Positions 16,503 to 24,440 of a DNA stretch of 33,246 bases are shown here, one piece after another. The stretch lies in NCBI GenBank assembly GCA_004357655.1, contig SMVQ01000233.1, positions 1 through 33,246 on the forward strand, read 5' to 3'. The first letter of the stretch is position 1; every line of letters begins with the position of its first letter. Source of the DNA: Planctomycetota bacterium (lineage in GTDB: Bacteria; Planctomycetota; UBA1135; GCA-002686595). The translations under genes were made by a program, and so were the position numbers. Under the pieces are notes generated by a model that was not told where the DNA came from, made no database searches, and saw only the letters and a list, made by a program, of their open reading frames with translations.

Positions 16503-17254
16503 GCGAGGCCGCCTCGAACGACGTGCTGATCCGGTTCAGGGACGTCCACAAGTCCTTCGGGGACCAGGAGATCCTGTGCGGACTCGACCTCGAAGTACGG
16601 CGCGGCAAGACGCTCGGGATCATGGGCGGCTCGGGGACGGGCAAGTCGGTCACACTGCGGCACGTCATCGGTCTGTTGCAGCCCGACTCGGGGCTCGTCG
16701 AGGTCGACGGGCACGACATGTCGACGATCACCGCCAAGGACCTCGCGGCCCTGCGCAGACGCATGGGCTACGTCTTCCAGGAAGGCGCCCTCATCAACTG
16801 GCTCACGGTCGCGGAGAACCTTGCGCTACCCCTGCGCGAGAACACAAAGTTCTCCGAGGAACGGATCAAGGAGCTCGTCCAGGAAAAGCTCGAGCTGGTG
16901 TACATCCCGGACGCGGGCGAGAAGCTGCCTTCGGAGATATCCGGCGGGATGAAGAAGCGCGTGGGCCTCGCCCGGGCGCTCATCACGGATCCCGAGATCA
17001 TCCTCTACGACGAGCCGAACGCGGGACTCGATCCCGAGATCTCGGCCTCCGTCAACCACCTGATCCGCGAGCTGTCCGACAAGCTCGAGGTGACGGCGAT
17101 CGTCGTCGAACACAGAATCGGCTGCCTCAAGATCGTCGCCGATGAAGTCGCCTTCCTGCACGAGGGACAGGTCCTCGTGCTCGAACCCACAGAGTCCTTT
17201 TTCAAACCCACTCATCCGCGCCTCGCACGGTTCCTCGGCGACGGACAGGACTGA
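16499..17254 (+). CDS. mlaF: MlaF-type ABC transporter ATPase
   Basis: A 251-residue ABC ATPase with Walker A GGSGTGKS (43-50), Q-loop Gln94 in YVFQEGALIN, signature ISGGMKKR (147-154), Walker B IILYDEP (167-173), D-loop AGLDP and a switch histidine in VVEH (205). The SGGM variant of the signature, and the FQEGALINWLTVAEN segment, are typical of the MlaF/Mkl subgroup. It energises lipid movement by the MlaE permease. The GTG start overlaps the permease stop by four bases, so production is coupled. The MCE gene starts 13 bases after its stop. The regulatory subunit MlaB (STAS domain) is not encoded in the neighbourhood. Confidence 0.94.
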   Translation: MSEAASNDVLIRFRDVHKSFGDQEILCGLDLEVRRGKTLGIMGGSGTGKSVTLRHVIGLLQPDSGLVEVDGHDMSTITAKDLAALRRRMGYVFQEGALINWLTVAENLALPLRENTKFSEERIKELVQEKLELVYIPDAGEKLPSEISGGMKKRVGLARALITDPEIILYDEPNAGLDPEISASVNHLIRELSDKLEVTAIVVEHRIGCLKIVADEVAFLHEGQVLVLEPTESFFKPTHPRLARFLGDGQD

Positions 17255-17267
17255 CGGAGAACGAGAC

Positions 17268-18455
17268 ATGTCCAGTGAACGCCAACTGATCCTCGGCTTC
17301 TTCTTCATGGTCGTCTTCTCGATCCTGATCTACTTCACGCTCTTCCTGACGGACTTTCAGCTGTTCGGCGAGCGATTCGAGCGGACGGTGTACTTCTCGG
17401 AGACGAACGGGCTGCGCGTCGGGGATCCCGTCCTCGTGGCAGGGATGCGCTGGGGCAAGGTCGAGGATCTCGAGTTCGATCCGCAGGCGGAGGTCTCGAA
17501 GCGGATCCTCGTGACGTTCACGCTGAACGACCGGGTCGACCTGCACGAAGACCACGAGGTCAAGATCGAGGACGCGACGATCCTGGGCGGCAAGCACCTG
17601 TCGGTCGACCCGGGCACGGCGTCGAGTCCGCTGCTCGCTCCGGGCACGGAACTGCACGGCAAAGTGTCGCCGAACGTGATGAAGGCGGTCGAGCAGCTCG
17701 TTGAAGAGAACCGCGAGACGCTCCGGGGCGCACTGGCGGGGCTCGACATCATCATCCAGGACATCCAGTCGAGCCGCAGCATGCTCAGCAAGATCATGTA
17801 CGACGACGAGGTGTCCGCGAACTTCTCCAGCGCCGTGGCCCGCATTGCGAGCTCTTTCGAGAACATCGATATCCTGTCGCGCGACCTGCGGCGCGGCACG
17901 GGGACCTTCGGCATGCTCCTGACCGATGACGGCGCCGCCTACGAGGACCTGTCGAGTCTCCTCCGGACCGGACGCGAGATCGTGGAGAGAGCGCAGGCGG
18001 GCCTAGGGGCCATCGGGATGCTGCTCGCGGACGAGGACGTGGCGGAGGATGTCGGAGTCTTCTTCGGGAACCTCGCCCGGATCTCGACGAGCATCGATGG
18101 AACCGCGCGAGCCATCGACGAGGGCGAGGGCGTGCTCGGCATGTTCGTCCGGGACTCGGAGTTTCGCGATGACGTGAAGGGCGTGTTCAGCATGCTGGCG
18201 AACGGCGAGGGCACGCTCGGCAAGTTGATCACCGACCGCAGGGTCTACGACGACCTCGTCGTCGTGGCGAAGAACCTGCGCGAGCTCTCGGACGCGGCCA
18301 ACAACGGCGACGGGACGGTCGCGCTGCTCATCCACGACGACGCCCTCTACCAGGACCTGCGGACAATGCTCGCCAAGCTGACGGGGAGCCTCGAGGAGGC
18401 GCGCGAGGCGGCGCCCATCTCGACGTTCCTCAATACGGTGTTCCTGGGCTTCTGA
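17268..18455 (+). CDS. mlaD: MlaD-type MCE protein with repeated C-terminal half
   Basis: A 395-residue protein with one N-terminal membrane anchor (8-30) and an MCE domain (about 36-130: VYFSETNGLRVGDPVLVAGMR... up to ILGGKHLSVDPG). MCE rings bind lipid and form a tunnel across the periplasm. E. coli MlaD is about 180 residues; the additional 200 residues here hold at least five copies of a motif G-x-G-x-hydrophobic-G-x-x-hydrophobic-x-D followed by a second acidic residue. They start near residues 210 (RGTGTFGMLLTDD), 245 (GLGAIGMLLADED), 286 (GEGVLGMFVRDSE), 313 (GEGTLGKLITDRR) and 347 (GDGTVALLIHDDA). The repeats alternate with helical segments. Start ATG 17268 follows GGAGAACGAGAC. Last gene of the operon. 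Confidence 0.93.
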   Translation: MSSERQLILGFFFMVVFSILIYFTLFLTDFQLFGERFERTVYFSETNGLRVGDPVLVAGMRWGKVEDLEFDPQAEVSKRILVTFTLNDRVDLHEDHEVKIEDATILGGKHLSVDPGTASSPLLAPGTELHGKVSPNVMKAVEQLVEENRETLRGALAGLDIIIQDIQSSRSMLSKIMYDDEVSANFSSAVARIASSFENIDILSRDLRRGTGTFGMLLTDDGAAYEDLSSLLRTGREIVERAQAGLGAIGMLLADEDVAEDVGVFFGNLARISTSIDGTARAIDEGEGVLGMFVRDSEFRDDVKGVFSMLANGEGTLGKLITDRRVYDDLVVVAKNLRELSDAANNGDGTVALLIHDDALYQDLRTMLAKLTGSLEEAREAAPISTFLNTVFLGF

Positions 18456-18594
18456 CCTGGCGTCCGTATCTGGCCGAGAAGGCGAAGAATCCCCGGCCGA
18501 ACGCCACACACCACCGGTCTCCCCCCCGGGGACCAGGATGCTCTCGACGCGCGCACGACCACACGAACCGGAGACCGAGCCCAGTTTCCAGGCC

Positions 18595-19236
18595 TCAGCC
18601 CTCGCGCTGAAGAACCAGGCGCTCGATCCACTTCCCGATCATGTCCGCCTCGACGTTCACGCGCTGGCCGATCTCCGCGGTGCCGAAGTTCGTCAGCGCG
18701 AGCGTCACCGGGATGACGGCCACACGGAACCGCGCCCCCTCCGGCTCCACCACGGTCAGGCTGATCCCGTCGATCGTGACGCTCCCCTTCTCGACCAGAT
18801 AGCGATCGAGCCCGCCGTCCACCTCGAAGGTGAAGACCCGGCCGCCGTCGCCGACGTCCAGGGCCTCGACCAGGCGCCCACCGCCGTCGACGTGCCCCGC
18901 CACCAGGTGCCCGTCGATCCGGTCGCCGAGGCGCATGGCGCGCTCCAGGTTGAGGCGACGCCCCACGGCGAGTGCTCCGAACCAGGTGCGCGCGAGCGTC
19001 TCCTCCGACAGGTCGAAGGCCATGTCCGCCCCCTCCGTGCCGTCGGGCACCGCGCCCCCGTCCGACCCGAGCAGCTCGGCGACCGTCAGGCAACACCCGG
19101 CGACGGCGATGCTCTGCCCGCGGCCGACGCGCCACTCAGCCAGCCCCTCTGGAGCCGGGACGACGAGCCGCGCGCCGGAGCCGGCGCCGACGAACGAGCG
19201 GACGGGGACGCAGGCTTCGATGATGCCGGTGAACAC
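18595..19236 (-). CDS. ribE: Riboflavin synthase (alpha subunit)
   Basis: A 213-residue riboflavin synthase, normal length, made of two lumazine-binding repeats. The N-terminus is MFTGIIEA with a GTG initiator at 19236. The first repeat contains SIAVAGCCLTV and the second KGSVTIDGISLTVVE. The linking segment RIDGHLVAGHVDG is strongly conserved in the family. It dismutates two 6,7-dimethyl-8-ribityllumazine molecules to riboflavin. The other rib genes are not nearby, so the gene appears to stand alone. It is divergent from trmD and convergent with the MCE gene. No FMN riboswitch is recognisable in the 141 bases upstream. Confidence 0.95.
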   Translation of the reverse strand: MFTGIIEACVPVRSFVGAGSGARLVVPAPEGLAEWRVGRGQSIAVAGCCLTVAELLGSDGGAVPDGTEGADMAFDLSEETLARTWFGALAVGRRLNLERAMRLGDRIDGHLVAGHVDGGGRLVEALDVGDGGRVFTFEVDGGLDRYLVEKGSVTIDGISLTVVEPEGARFRVAVIPVTLALTNFGTAEIGQRVNVEADMIGKWIERLVLQREG

Positions 19237-19338
19237 GCTTCGGGTCTCGCTTCCTGGGGGCGTACGCGGGGGCCCCCGCGAGCCCGCCTGGAGCCCTTCC
19301 AGGGGGGCTTCGGGGGGCCGGGACCACCTGTATTAATC

Positions 19339-19367
19339 TTGACCGTCGATCGGGCTGGCCCTACCCT
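19339..19367 (+). promoter_or_regulatory. Candidate promoter of trmD-rplS
   Basis: TTGACC (19339-19344) and TACCCT (19362-19367) are separated by exactly 17 bases. The -10 match is weak. The -10 ends 10 bases before the chosen TTG start of trmD, so the mRNA would have almost no leader. Confidence 0.4.
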
Positions 19368-19377
19368 GCTGGGCCTT

Positions 19378-20088
19378 TTGCAAGGACCGCTCTTTACCAT
19401 ACTTACCCTCTTCCCCGAGGTCCTCGAGCCCTACCTCCAGTCGGGAGTGCTCGGAACGGCCATCGAGAAGGGTCTGCTCGAGGTTCGCCTGGTCGACTTT
19501 CGTGACTGGGCGCGCGACCGCCACCGCACCGTGGACGACCGTCCGTTCGGGGGCGGTCCCGGCATGGTCCTCAAGCCCGAGCCCATCGTCGAGTGCGTCG
19601 AGTGGATCGAGGAGCGCTACGGAGCCCACCGCAAGGTCGCCCTGTGCCCATCGGGCCGTCGTTTCGACCAGGAGCTCGCCGCCGCGTTCGCCGCGACGGA
19701 CCGCACCCTGCTCCTCTGCGGTCGCTACGAAGGCTTCGACGAGCGGATCTTCGCGGAGCTCGAGCTCGAGCCCCTGTCCATCGGCGACTTCGTTCTGGCC
19801 GGGGGCGAGCTGCCGGCCCTGTGCGTCGTCGAAGCGGCGATGCGCCTCATTCCAGGCGCGCTGGGCGACGAGCGCTCCGCGGCCATGGACTCCTTCCAAG
19901 GCCGGGGCCTCGACCATCCGCACTTCACGAGGCCGCGGGTGTTCCGGGAGCGCGAAGTGCCCCCGGTACTCCTCTCGGGGGACCACGCGGCCATCGACGC
20001 GTGGAGGAGTGAGCAGGCATCGAAGCGAACGCACGAGCGGCGCCCGGATCTGGCGCCGAGAACCAAACCGCCCGCAGGCGAACACTGA
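19378..20088 (+). CDS. trmD: tRNA (guanine-N1)-methyltransferase TrmD
   Basis: A 236-residue TrmD, which methylates G37 next to the anticodon of tRNAs reading CNN/proline codons. Family motifs are ILTLFPEV at the N-terminus, RPFGGGPGMVLKPEP, and the SAM-binding trefoil knot with LLLCGRYEGFDERI and LSIGDFVLAGGELP. No ATG or GTG lies near the expected start. The TTG at 19378 places ILTLFPE at the usual position; a TTG at 19339 is an alternative that would add 13 residues. The last 25 residues are an Arg/Pro-rich tail. rplS follows by 45 bases; rpsP and rimM, usually upstream of trmD, are replaced by the divergent ribE. Confidence 0.9.
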   Translation: MQGPLFTILTLFPEVLEPYLQSGVLGTAIEKGLLEVRLVDFRDWARDRHRTVDDRPFGGGPGMVLKPEPIVECVEWIEERYGAHRKVALCPSGRRFDQELAAAFAATDRTLLLCGRYEGFDERIFAELELEPLSIGDFVLAGGELPALCVVEAAMRLIPGALGDERSAAMDSFQGRGLDHPHFTRPRVFREREVPPVLLSGDHAAIDAWRSEQASKRTHERRPDLAPRTKPPAGEH

Positions 20089-20133
20089 CCCATCCAACCG
20101 AGGGGGAGCCCGTTCAGGCCTCCCGACTGACCC

Positions 20134-20583
20134 ATGCACCTGATCGACGAAATCGAACGCGAGCTCGGCAAGCAGCACCTCCCCATGGTGCACGTGGGCG
20201 ACACGGTGGAGGTCCACTACCTGATCCGGGAAGGCGACAAGGAGCGCGTGCAGCTCTTCGTCGGAACGATCATCTCCTTCAGCGGGCGCGGCATCCGACG
20301 CACGGTGACCGTGCGCCGCATCGTCCAGGGCGAGGGCGTCGAGCGGACGTTCCCGGTACACGGCCCGCGGGTGAAGGACATCATCGTCACCCGGCGCGGC
20401 GACGTGCGCCAGGCACGGCTCTACTTCCTCCGCGATCGCGTCGGCAAGAAGACGCGCGTGAAGGAGCTCCTGGGCGATAAGGTCCGGCGGGACAAGGCGC
20501 TCGAGCGGGACCGCCGCGCAGCGGTCGCCGCTGAGGAGGCCGCCGCGGCGGCGGACGCCGAGTCCAAGGGCGACAAAGCGTAG
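20134..20583 (+). CDS. rplS: 50S ribosomal protein L19
   Basis: A 149-residue L19, about 30 residues longer than E. coli L19 (115). The conserved core is complete: GDTVEVHYLIREGDKERVQ, FVGTIISFSGRGIRRTVTVRR, GVERTFPVHGP and RRGDVRQARLYFLRDRVGKK. The extra length is a C-terminal tail rich in Ala, Glu and Lys (AAVAAEEAAAAADAESKGDKA in two parts: AAVAAEEAAAA, ADAESKGDKA). L19 sits at the subunit interface. It follows trmD by 45 bases and is followed by a hairpin terminator at 20591-20615, so trmD-rplS is probably one unit. Confidence 0.95.
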   Translation: MHLIDEIERELGKQHLPMVHVGDTVEVHYLIREGDKERVQLFVGTIISFSGRGIRRTVTVRRIVQGEGVERTFPVHGPRVKDIIVTRRGDVRQARLYFLRDRVGKKTRVKELLGDKVRRDKALERDRRAAVAAEEAAAAADAESKGDKA

Positions 20584-20590
20584 GCCCGAC

Positions 20591-20615
20591 GCGACCTCCG
20601 AGGCCCGGAGGTCGC
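20591..20615 (+). terminator. Hairpin terminator after rplS
   Basis: A perfect 10-bp stem GCGACCTCCG / CGGAGGTCGC with a 5-base loop starts seven bases after the rplS stop and is followed by CTTCATTC, a weak T-tract. Its position between two transcription units supports rho-independent termination. Confidence 0.7.
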
Positions 20616-20734
20616 CTTCATTCACGGGGGAGCCTTGTGCGCCCCGAACGAGACACTCCAATCCGACTCCACGGCCGAAGAGGCCGGTGGTCCCGCGGGA
20701 CGCGGGGCTCGAGCTTCCCCACTCCACTCGCGCG

Positions 20735-23700
20735 ATGGTTGAAAACGCTGGCCGCAAGGTAACGCTGATTCTCACGCTCCTCATCGTGTCGGGGCTCTCG
20801 CTCTGGCTGATGGGCTTCCGCCTCGGGCTCGACTTGCAGGGGGGCACGCGGCTCAAGTACCGCCTCCCGTTCGAGGACGCCCTGGCCGCGAAGATGATCA
20901 CGCCGGCGGAGTACGCCGACAAGGAGGCCCTGACGCGCCAGATGATCGGGATCATCCGCGAGCGGATCGACCCGTACGGCGTCAGATCGCCGGAGATTCG
21001 CGCCGAGGGCGAGGACCGGATCGTCATCGAGCTGCCCGGCACGGGCACGGACGTGGCGGAGGACGTCGAGGGCCAGCTCGCGCGCGACCTCCCCGCCGGC
21101 GTCAGGACCATCAACCTCGCCGGAGACGATCCCGAGACCCTGCGGAAGTTCCCCGGCACGGGTGGGATCATCCAGATCGGGAAGGAGATGCTGCACTATC
21201 GGAAGCGCCAGGACACCGTTCTCACCGGCGTGGACCGCGGCTACTCCGGTACCCAGAAGCACGTCGTGGACCAGCCGGCGGGCACCCCGGTGCGCCTGAT
21301 CAACACGGACCCGTGGCGCAACCTCATCGAGAACGTGGGCGACCTGGCGTTTCTCATCCGGGCGAAGGTGACGGACTTCAGTGCGCAAGGGTCGGACGAG
21401 GTGAGCGAGAAGGCGCGCCTCGCGACGTGGCTCGAGGGGAACCCGAGCGCCGACATCCGCGCGTTCAACCGGCTGCCCCGCGACCAGGGCGGTCCCATGG
21501 AGCGCCTCCGCTGGAATCCGAGGGCCGACGACGGCGTCACGCCGCTCCTGGACCGGATGCAGCCCCTCATCGTGCAGGCGAACGAGGACTGGCGCTTCAC
21601 CGGCGATCACCTGGAATCCGTCACGCCGTCCCAGGACGATCTCGGCTTCCCCGCCGTCGGTTTCGAGATGGTGACCGCGAAGCGCGAGGCCTTCACCGAC
21701 TTCACGAAGGCGCACAGGAACGAGCTCATGGCGATCGTCATCAACGGCGAGATCGCCACCATGCCGAACATCAATAGCACGCTCCCGGGCGGCGGCATCA
21801 TCATGGGTGGCGTCGGCGGCTTCACGAGCGAGGATGTGAACAACCTCGTCACGATCCTCCGCTCGGGGTCGCTGAAGATCAAACCGGAGCTCGAGCACCA
21901 GGAACGCGTCGGCGCGTCCCTGGGCGAGGACTACGTCAGGCGCGGGCTCTACAGTTGCCTGCTGGGCCTGGCGGCCGTGCTCACGTTCCTGCTCACCTAC
22001 TACCGCCGGCTCGGCGTGTTCGCGGCGATCAGCCTCCTCTCGAGCCTCGTGATGATGCTGGGCGCCCTGGCCTTCACGAAGGCCACCCTGACCCTACCCG
22101 GCGTGGCCGGCATCATCCTCACCGTCGGCATGGCGGTCGACGCGAACATCCTGATCTTCGAGCGAATCCGCGAGGAGGCCCTGCGCGGCCGCAAGCCCCT
22201 ACAGGCCGCCAAGGACGGCTTCGCGAACGCGTTCTCGACCATCATCGACGCCAACCTGACGACGTTGATCACGGCCCTGATCCTCTACAAGTTCGGTACC
22301 GGCCCCGTCCGCGGCTTCGCGACGACGCTCTCCATCGGGATCATCACCTCCGTGTTCTCCGCGCTCGTGATCACGCGCCTGCTGGTCCACCTCCAGCTCG
22401 AGCGGGGCATCGACGCGTGGAACATGATGCGCCTCGTCAAGGACACGAAGTTCCAGTTCATGAGCAAGGCGCGCCTGGCGATTCCAGCCTCGATCGTCGT
22501 CATCGTCGCCGGGCTCGTGGTGTTCGGATCGCTCGACGACAAGGCCAAGCTCGGAATCGACTTCCTGGGCGGCGCGACCATGACGGTGCGCACGGAGCGC
22601 CCGCAAGCGGTCGAGGACATGCGCGCGCTCGTCCGCGAGATCCCCGGGATCATCGGCGAGTCCGCGGAGGTCAAGGCGATCCTCGCGTCCGGCGACAAGG
22701 CGAAGGGCTACAACCAGTTCCGAGTCACGTTCAAGACGGACGGCAGCGGCCTGCAAGACGGTTCCGCCGGGGCGGAGGACCTCGAGGACACTGTCGAGAA
22801 CGAGGTGCGCCAGGTGCTCGGGGCGGTCCTCGAGAAGGGCCCCTTCACGGTCGAGCTCCAGGCGGACAGCACAGCGGCCTCGGGCACCCTGTACTTCGAG
22901 GCTGCGCACCCCGAGGCCGACATCCGGACCGTGCTCGCGGAGCTTGGACTGTCGGACATTCAACTCGAACGGGTGACCGGTCCCACGGCCGCCTACCACT
23001 TCGAGGCCACGGCCGCTGTCGAGCAGAGTCAGGAAGAGCTCATCGCACTCTTGAAATCCGGCTTCGAGCTGAAGCGCAACGAAGCCGGAGAGAACATCGA
23101 GCGACTCGATTCGGAGGACGAGGCATTCGCCTGGGCGAACCCGATCCCCAACATCGCCGTCGTCGGCGCTCAGGTCGTGACCGAGCTGCGCGACAAGGCG
23201 GTCTTCGCCATCCTGCTCAGCCTCTTCGCGGCCGTGATGTACATCCGAGTCCGGTTCGCCGAGTACTCGTACGGCTTCGCCGCGGTGGTCGCCCTCGTCC
23301 ACGACGTGCTCGTCACCTTGGGAGTGCTCGGGGTCGTCATCTGGCTGGACCTCGTCGACGCCGAGATCAGCCTCGCGATGGTCGCGGCCTTCCTCACGAT
23401 CATCGGCTACTCGCTGAACGACACGATCGTCGTGTTCGACCGGATCCGGGAGAATCTGCCCCGGATGAAGGGCTCGTTCTCGGAGATCATCAACGTCTCG
23501 ATCAACCAGACCCTCTCCAGGACGATCCTCACCTCGGCCACGACCCTCGTCACCGTCCTGATCCTCTTCTTGTTCAACTTCAATACGCGGAACGTCCTGG
23601 AAGGCTTCGCCTTCGCCTTGACCGTGGGGGTCCTCGTCGGTACGTACTCCTCCATGTTCATCGCCTGTCCGGTCCTGCTCTGGCTCGAGACGCACCGCGC

Positions 23701-23782
23701 GAAGGGCGAAGGCGCGGCCGAGTCCAAGGCAAAGGGCAAGAAGAAGAAGACGGGCCTGGAGCCCGCCCCGGCCACTCCCTGA
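20735..23782 (+). CDS. secDF: Single-chain protein translocase SecDF with an unusual periplasmic insertion
   Basis: A 1015-residue fusion of SecD (about 1-570) and SecF (about 575-985), which use the proton gradient to pull exported proteins across the inner membrane. SecD signatures are GLDLQGGTRLKY (31-42) and the membrane block with VGMAVDANILIFERIREE; SecF signatures are GIDFLGGATMTV (607-618) and SLNDTIVVFDRIRE. Each half has six predicted membrane segments. The first periplasmic domain has an insertion at about 128-190 with a G-x-I-x-I-G-K-E...LTGVDRGYSGT pattern, and the SecF periplasmic domain is also enlarged (about 611-810). The tail is Lys-rich. I chose ATG 20735 as the SecD-like start; an upstream GTG at 20687 would add 16 residues. 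Confidence 0.93.
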   Translation: MVENAGRKVTLILTLLIVSGLSLWLMGFRLGLDLQGGTRLKYRLPFEDALAAKMITPAEYADKEALTRQMIGIIRERIDPYGVRSPEIRAEGEDRIVIELPGTGTDVAEDVEGQLARDLPAGVRTINLAGDDPETLRKFPGTGGIIQIGKEMLHYRKRQDTVLTGVDRGYSGTQKHVVDQPAGTPVRLINTDPWRNLIENVGDLAFLIRAKVTDFSAQGSDEVSEKARLATWLEGNPSADIRAFNRLPRDQGGPMERLRWNPRADDGVTPLLDRMQPLIVQANEDWRFTGDHLESVTPSQDDLGFPAVGFEMVTAKREAFTDFTKAHRNELMAIVINGEIATMPNINSTLPGGGIIMGGVGGFTSEDVNNLVTILRSGSLKIKPELEHQERVGASLGEDYVRRGLYSCLLGLAAVLTFLLTYYRRLGVFAAISLLSSLVMMLGALAFTKATLTLPGVAGIILTVGMAVDANILIFERIREEALRGRKPLQAAKDGFANAFSTIIDANLTTLITALILYKFGTGPVRGFATTLSIGIITSVFSALVITRLLVHLQLERGIDAWNMMRLVKDTKFQFMSKARLAIPASIVVIVAGLVVFGSLDDKAKLGIDFLGGATMTVRTERPQAVEDMRALVREIPGIIGESAEVKAILASGDKAKGYNQFRVTFKTDGSGLQDGSAGAEDLEDTVENEVRQVLGAVLEKGPFTVELQADSTAASGTLYFEAAHPEADIRTVLAELGLSDIQLERVTGPTAAYHFEATAAVEQSQEELIALLKSGFELKRNEAGENIERLDSEDEAFAWANPIPNIAVVGAQVVTELRDKAVFAILLSLFAAVMYIRVRFAEYSYGFAAVVALVHDVLVTLGVLGVVIWLDLVDAEISLAMVAAFLTIIGYSLNDTIVVFDRIRENLPRMKGSFSEIINVSINQTLSRTILTSATTLVTVLILFLFNFNTRNVLEGFAFALTVGVLVGTYSSMFIACPVLLWLETHRAKGEGAAESKAKGKKKKTGLEPAPATP

Positions 23783-23817
23783 CCCCCGCCTGACGAGACC
23801 CCATCTGACGAGACCCC

Positions 23818-24309
23818 GTGCGCGCGCTCCTCGGCATCACGATCCTCGCCACCCTCTTCTGGATGGCCGCGGCCTGGCAGGACCGCTGGACCGAGGGCTT
23901 GCGCAAGGAGCGCGAGATCGTGCACGGGACGGAGGCCCTGGCGCTCTCGTCGGCCGGCTGGAGCTCGCTCGTGATCGGCCGCCCGAGCGGCGCCGTCCCG
24001 CGCCCCGGGCTTGCGGATACTCCGGAGGACGAGGACGGCGGCTGGGCGACGACTCCGGGAACCGGCCAACCGGCGCAGACCGAATTCGCGTTCGCGTCGA
24101 TTCCCGCCACGCGCCACACCATCCGGGCCGGCGATGTGCTCGGCAAGATCTGCCGGCGACACTACGGCTCGGACCGCCCACTGTTCCCGAAGCTCGCCGA
24201 CCTGGTCCGCGCCGTGGCGGCCCACAACGACCTCCCGACCCCCGACGCGATCCGCGAGGGGCAGACGATCGAGCTACCCGACCTTCAAGTCCTCGCGCAG
24301 CCGCGGTAG
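23818..24309 (+). CDS. Small membrane-anchored LysM protein
   Basis: A 163-residue protein with an N-terminal hydrophobic anchor (about 3-20), a low-complexity linker rich in Gly, Pro, Asp and Thr (about 55-90), and one LysM domain (about 99-155: RHTIRAGDVLGKICRRHYG to IREGQTIELPDL). LysM binds N-acetylglucosamine in peptidoglycan, so the protein probably bridges the inner membrane and the wall; no catalytic domain is present. The GTG at 23818 is preceded by two copies of CTGACGAGACCCC (23790-23802, 23805-23817). The gene begins 35 bases after secDF and may be cotranscribed with it. Confidence 0.85.
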   Translation: MRALLGITILATLFWMAAAWQDRWTEGLRKEREIVHGTEALALSSAGWSSLVIGRPSGAVPRPGLADTPEDEDGGWATTPGTGQPAQTEFAFASIPATRHTIRAGDVLGKICRRHYGSDRPLFPKLADLVRAVAAHNDLPTPDAIREGQTIELPDLQVLAQPR

Positions 24310-24310
24310 C

Positions 24311-24342
24311 CTGGAGTTTCGCCCTCTTAGGCGAAACTCCAG
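24311..24342. terminator. 13-bp hairpin directly after the LysM gene
   Basis: CTGGAGTTTCGCC and GGCGAAACTCCAG form a perfect 13-bp stem with a 6-base loop (CTCTTA), starting two bases after the stop codon. No T-tract follows; a second hairpin begins immediately. It probably helps to end the transcript or protects its 3' end. Confidence 0.5.
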
Positions 24343-24363
24343 CGCTCGCCGTGCAGGCGAGCG

Positions 24364-24440
24364 CGGCGGCGCAGCCGCCGTGGCGCCGCAGGCATCCGCG
24401 TGCGCGAAGCGCGCGCATCACCGGCCCGCAGGGCCGTCCT
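24364..24440 (+). repeat. Dispersed palindromic repeat element, copy A
   Basis: The unit consists of hairpin CGGCGGCGCAGCCGCCG, then TGGCGCC, then a spacer containing GCGCGAA, then hairpin CGGCCCGCAGGGCCG and TCCTG. The same order, with the first 24 bases differing at one position, is found on the opposite strand at 28807-28880. This makes it a repeat family rather than chance GC-richness. Confidence 0.6.

Noticed and set aside
19237-19377. FMN riboswitch upstream of ribE
   Set aside because: The conserved FMN-element segments are not present in this short region.
21955-23793. A 612-codon plus-strand frame inside secDF
   Set aside because: It is a shifted frame of secDF, Arg/Pro/Gly-rich and without domains.
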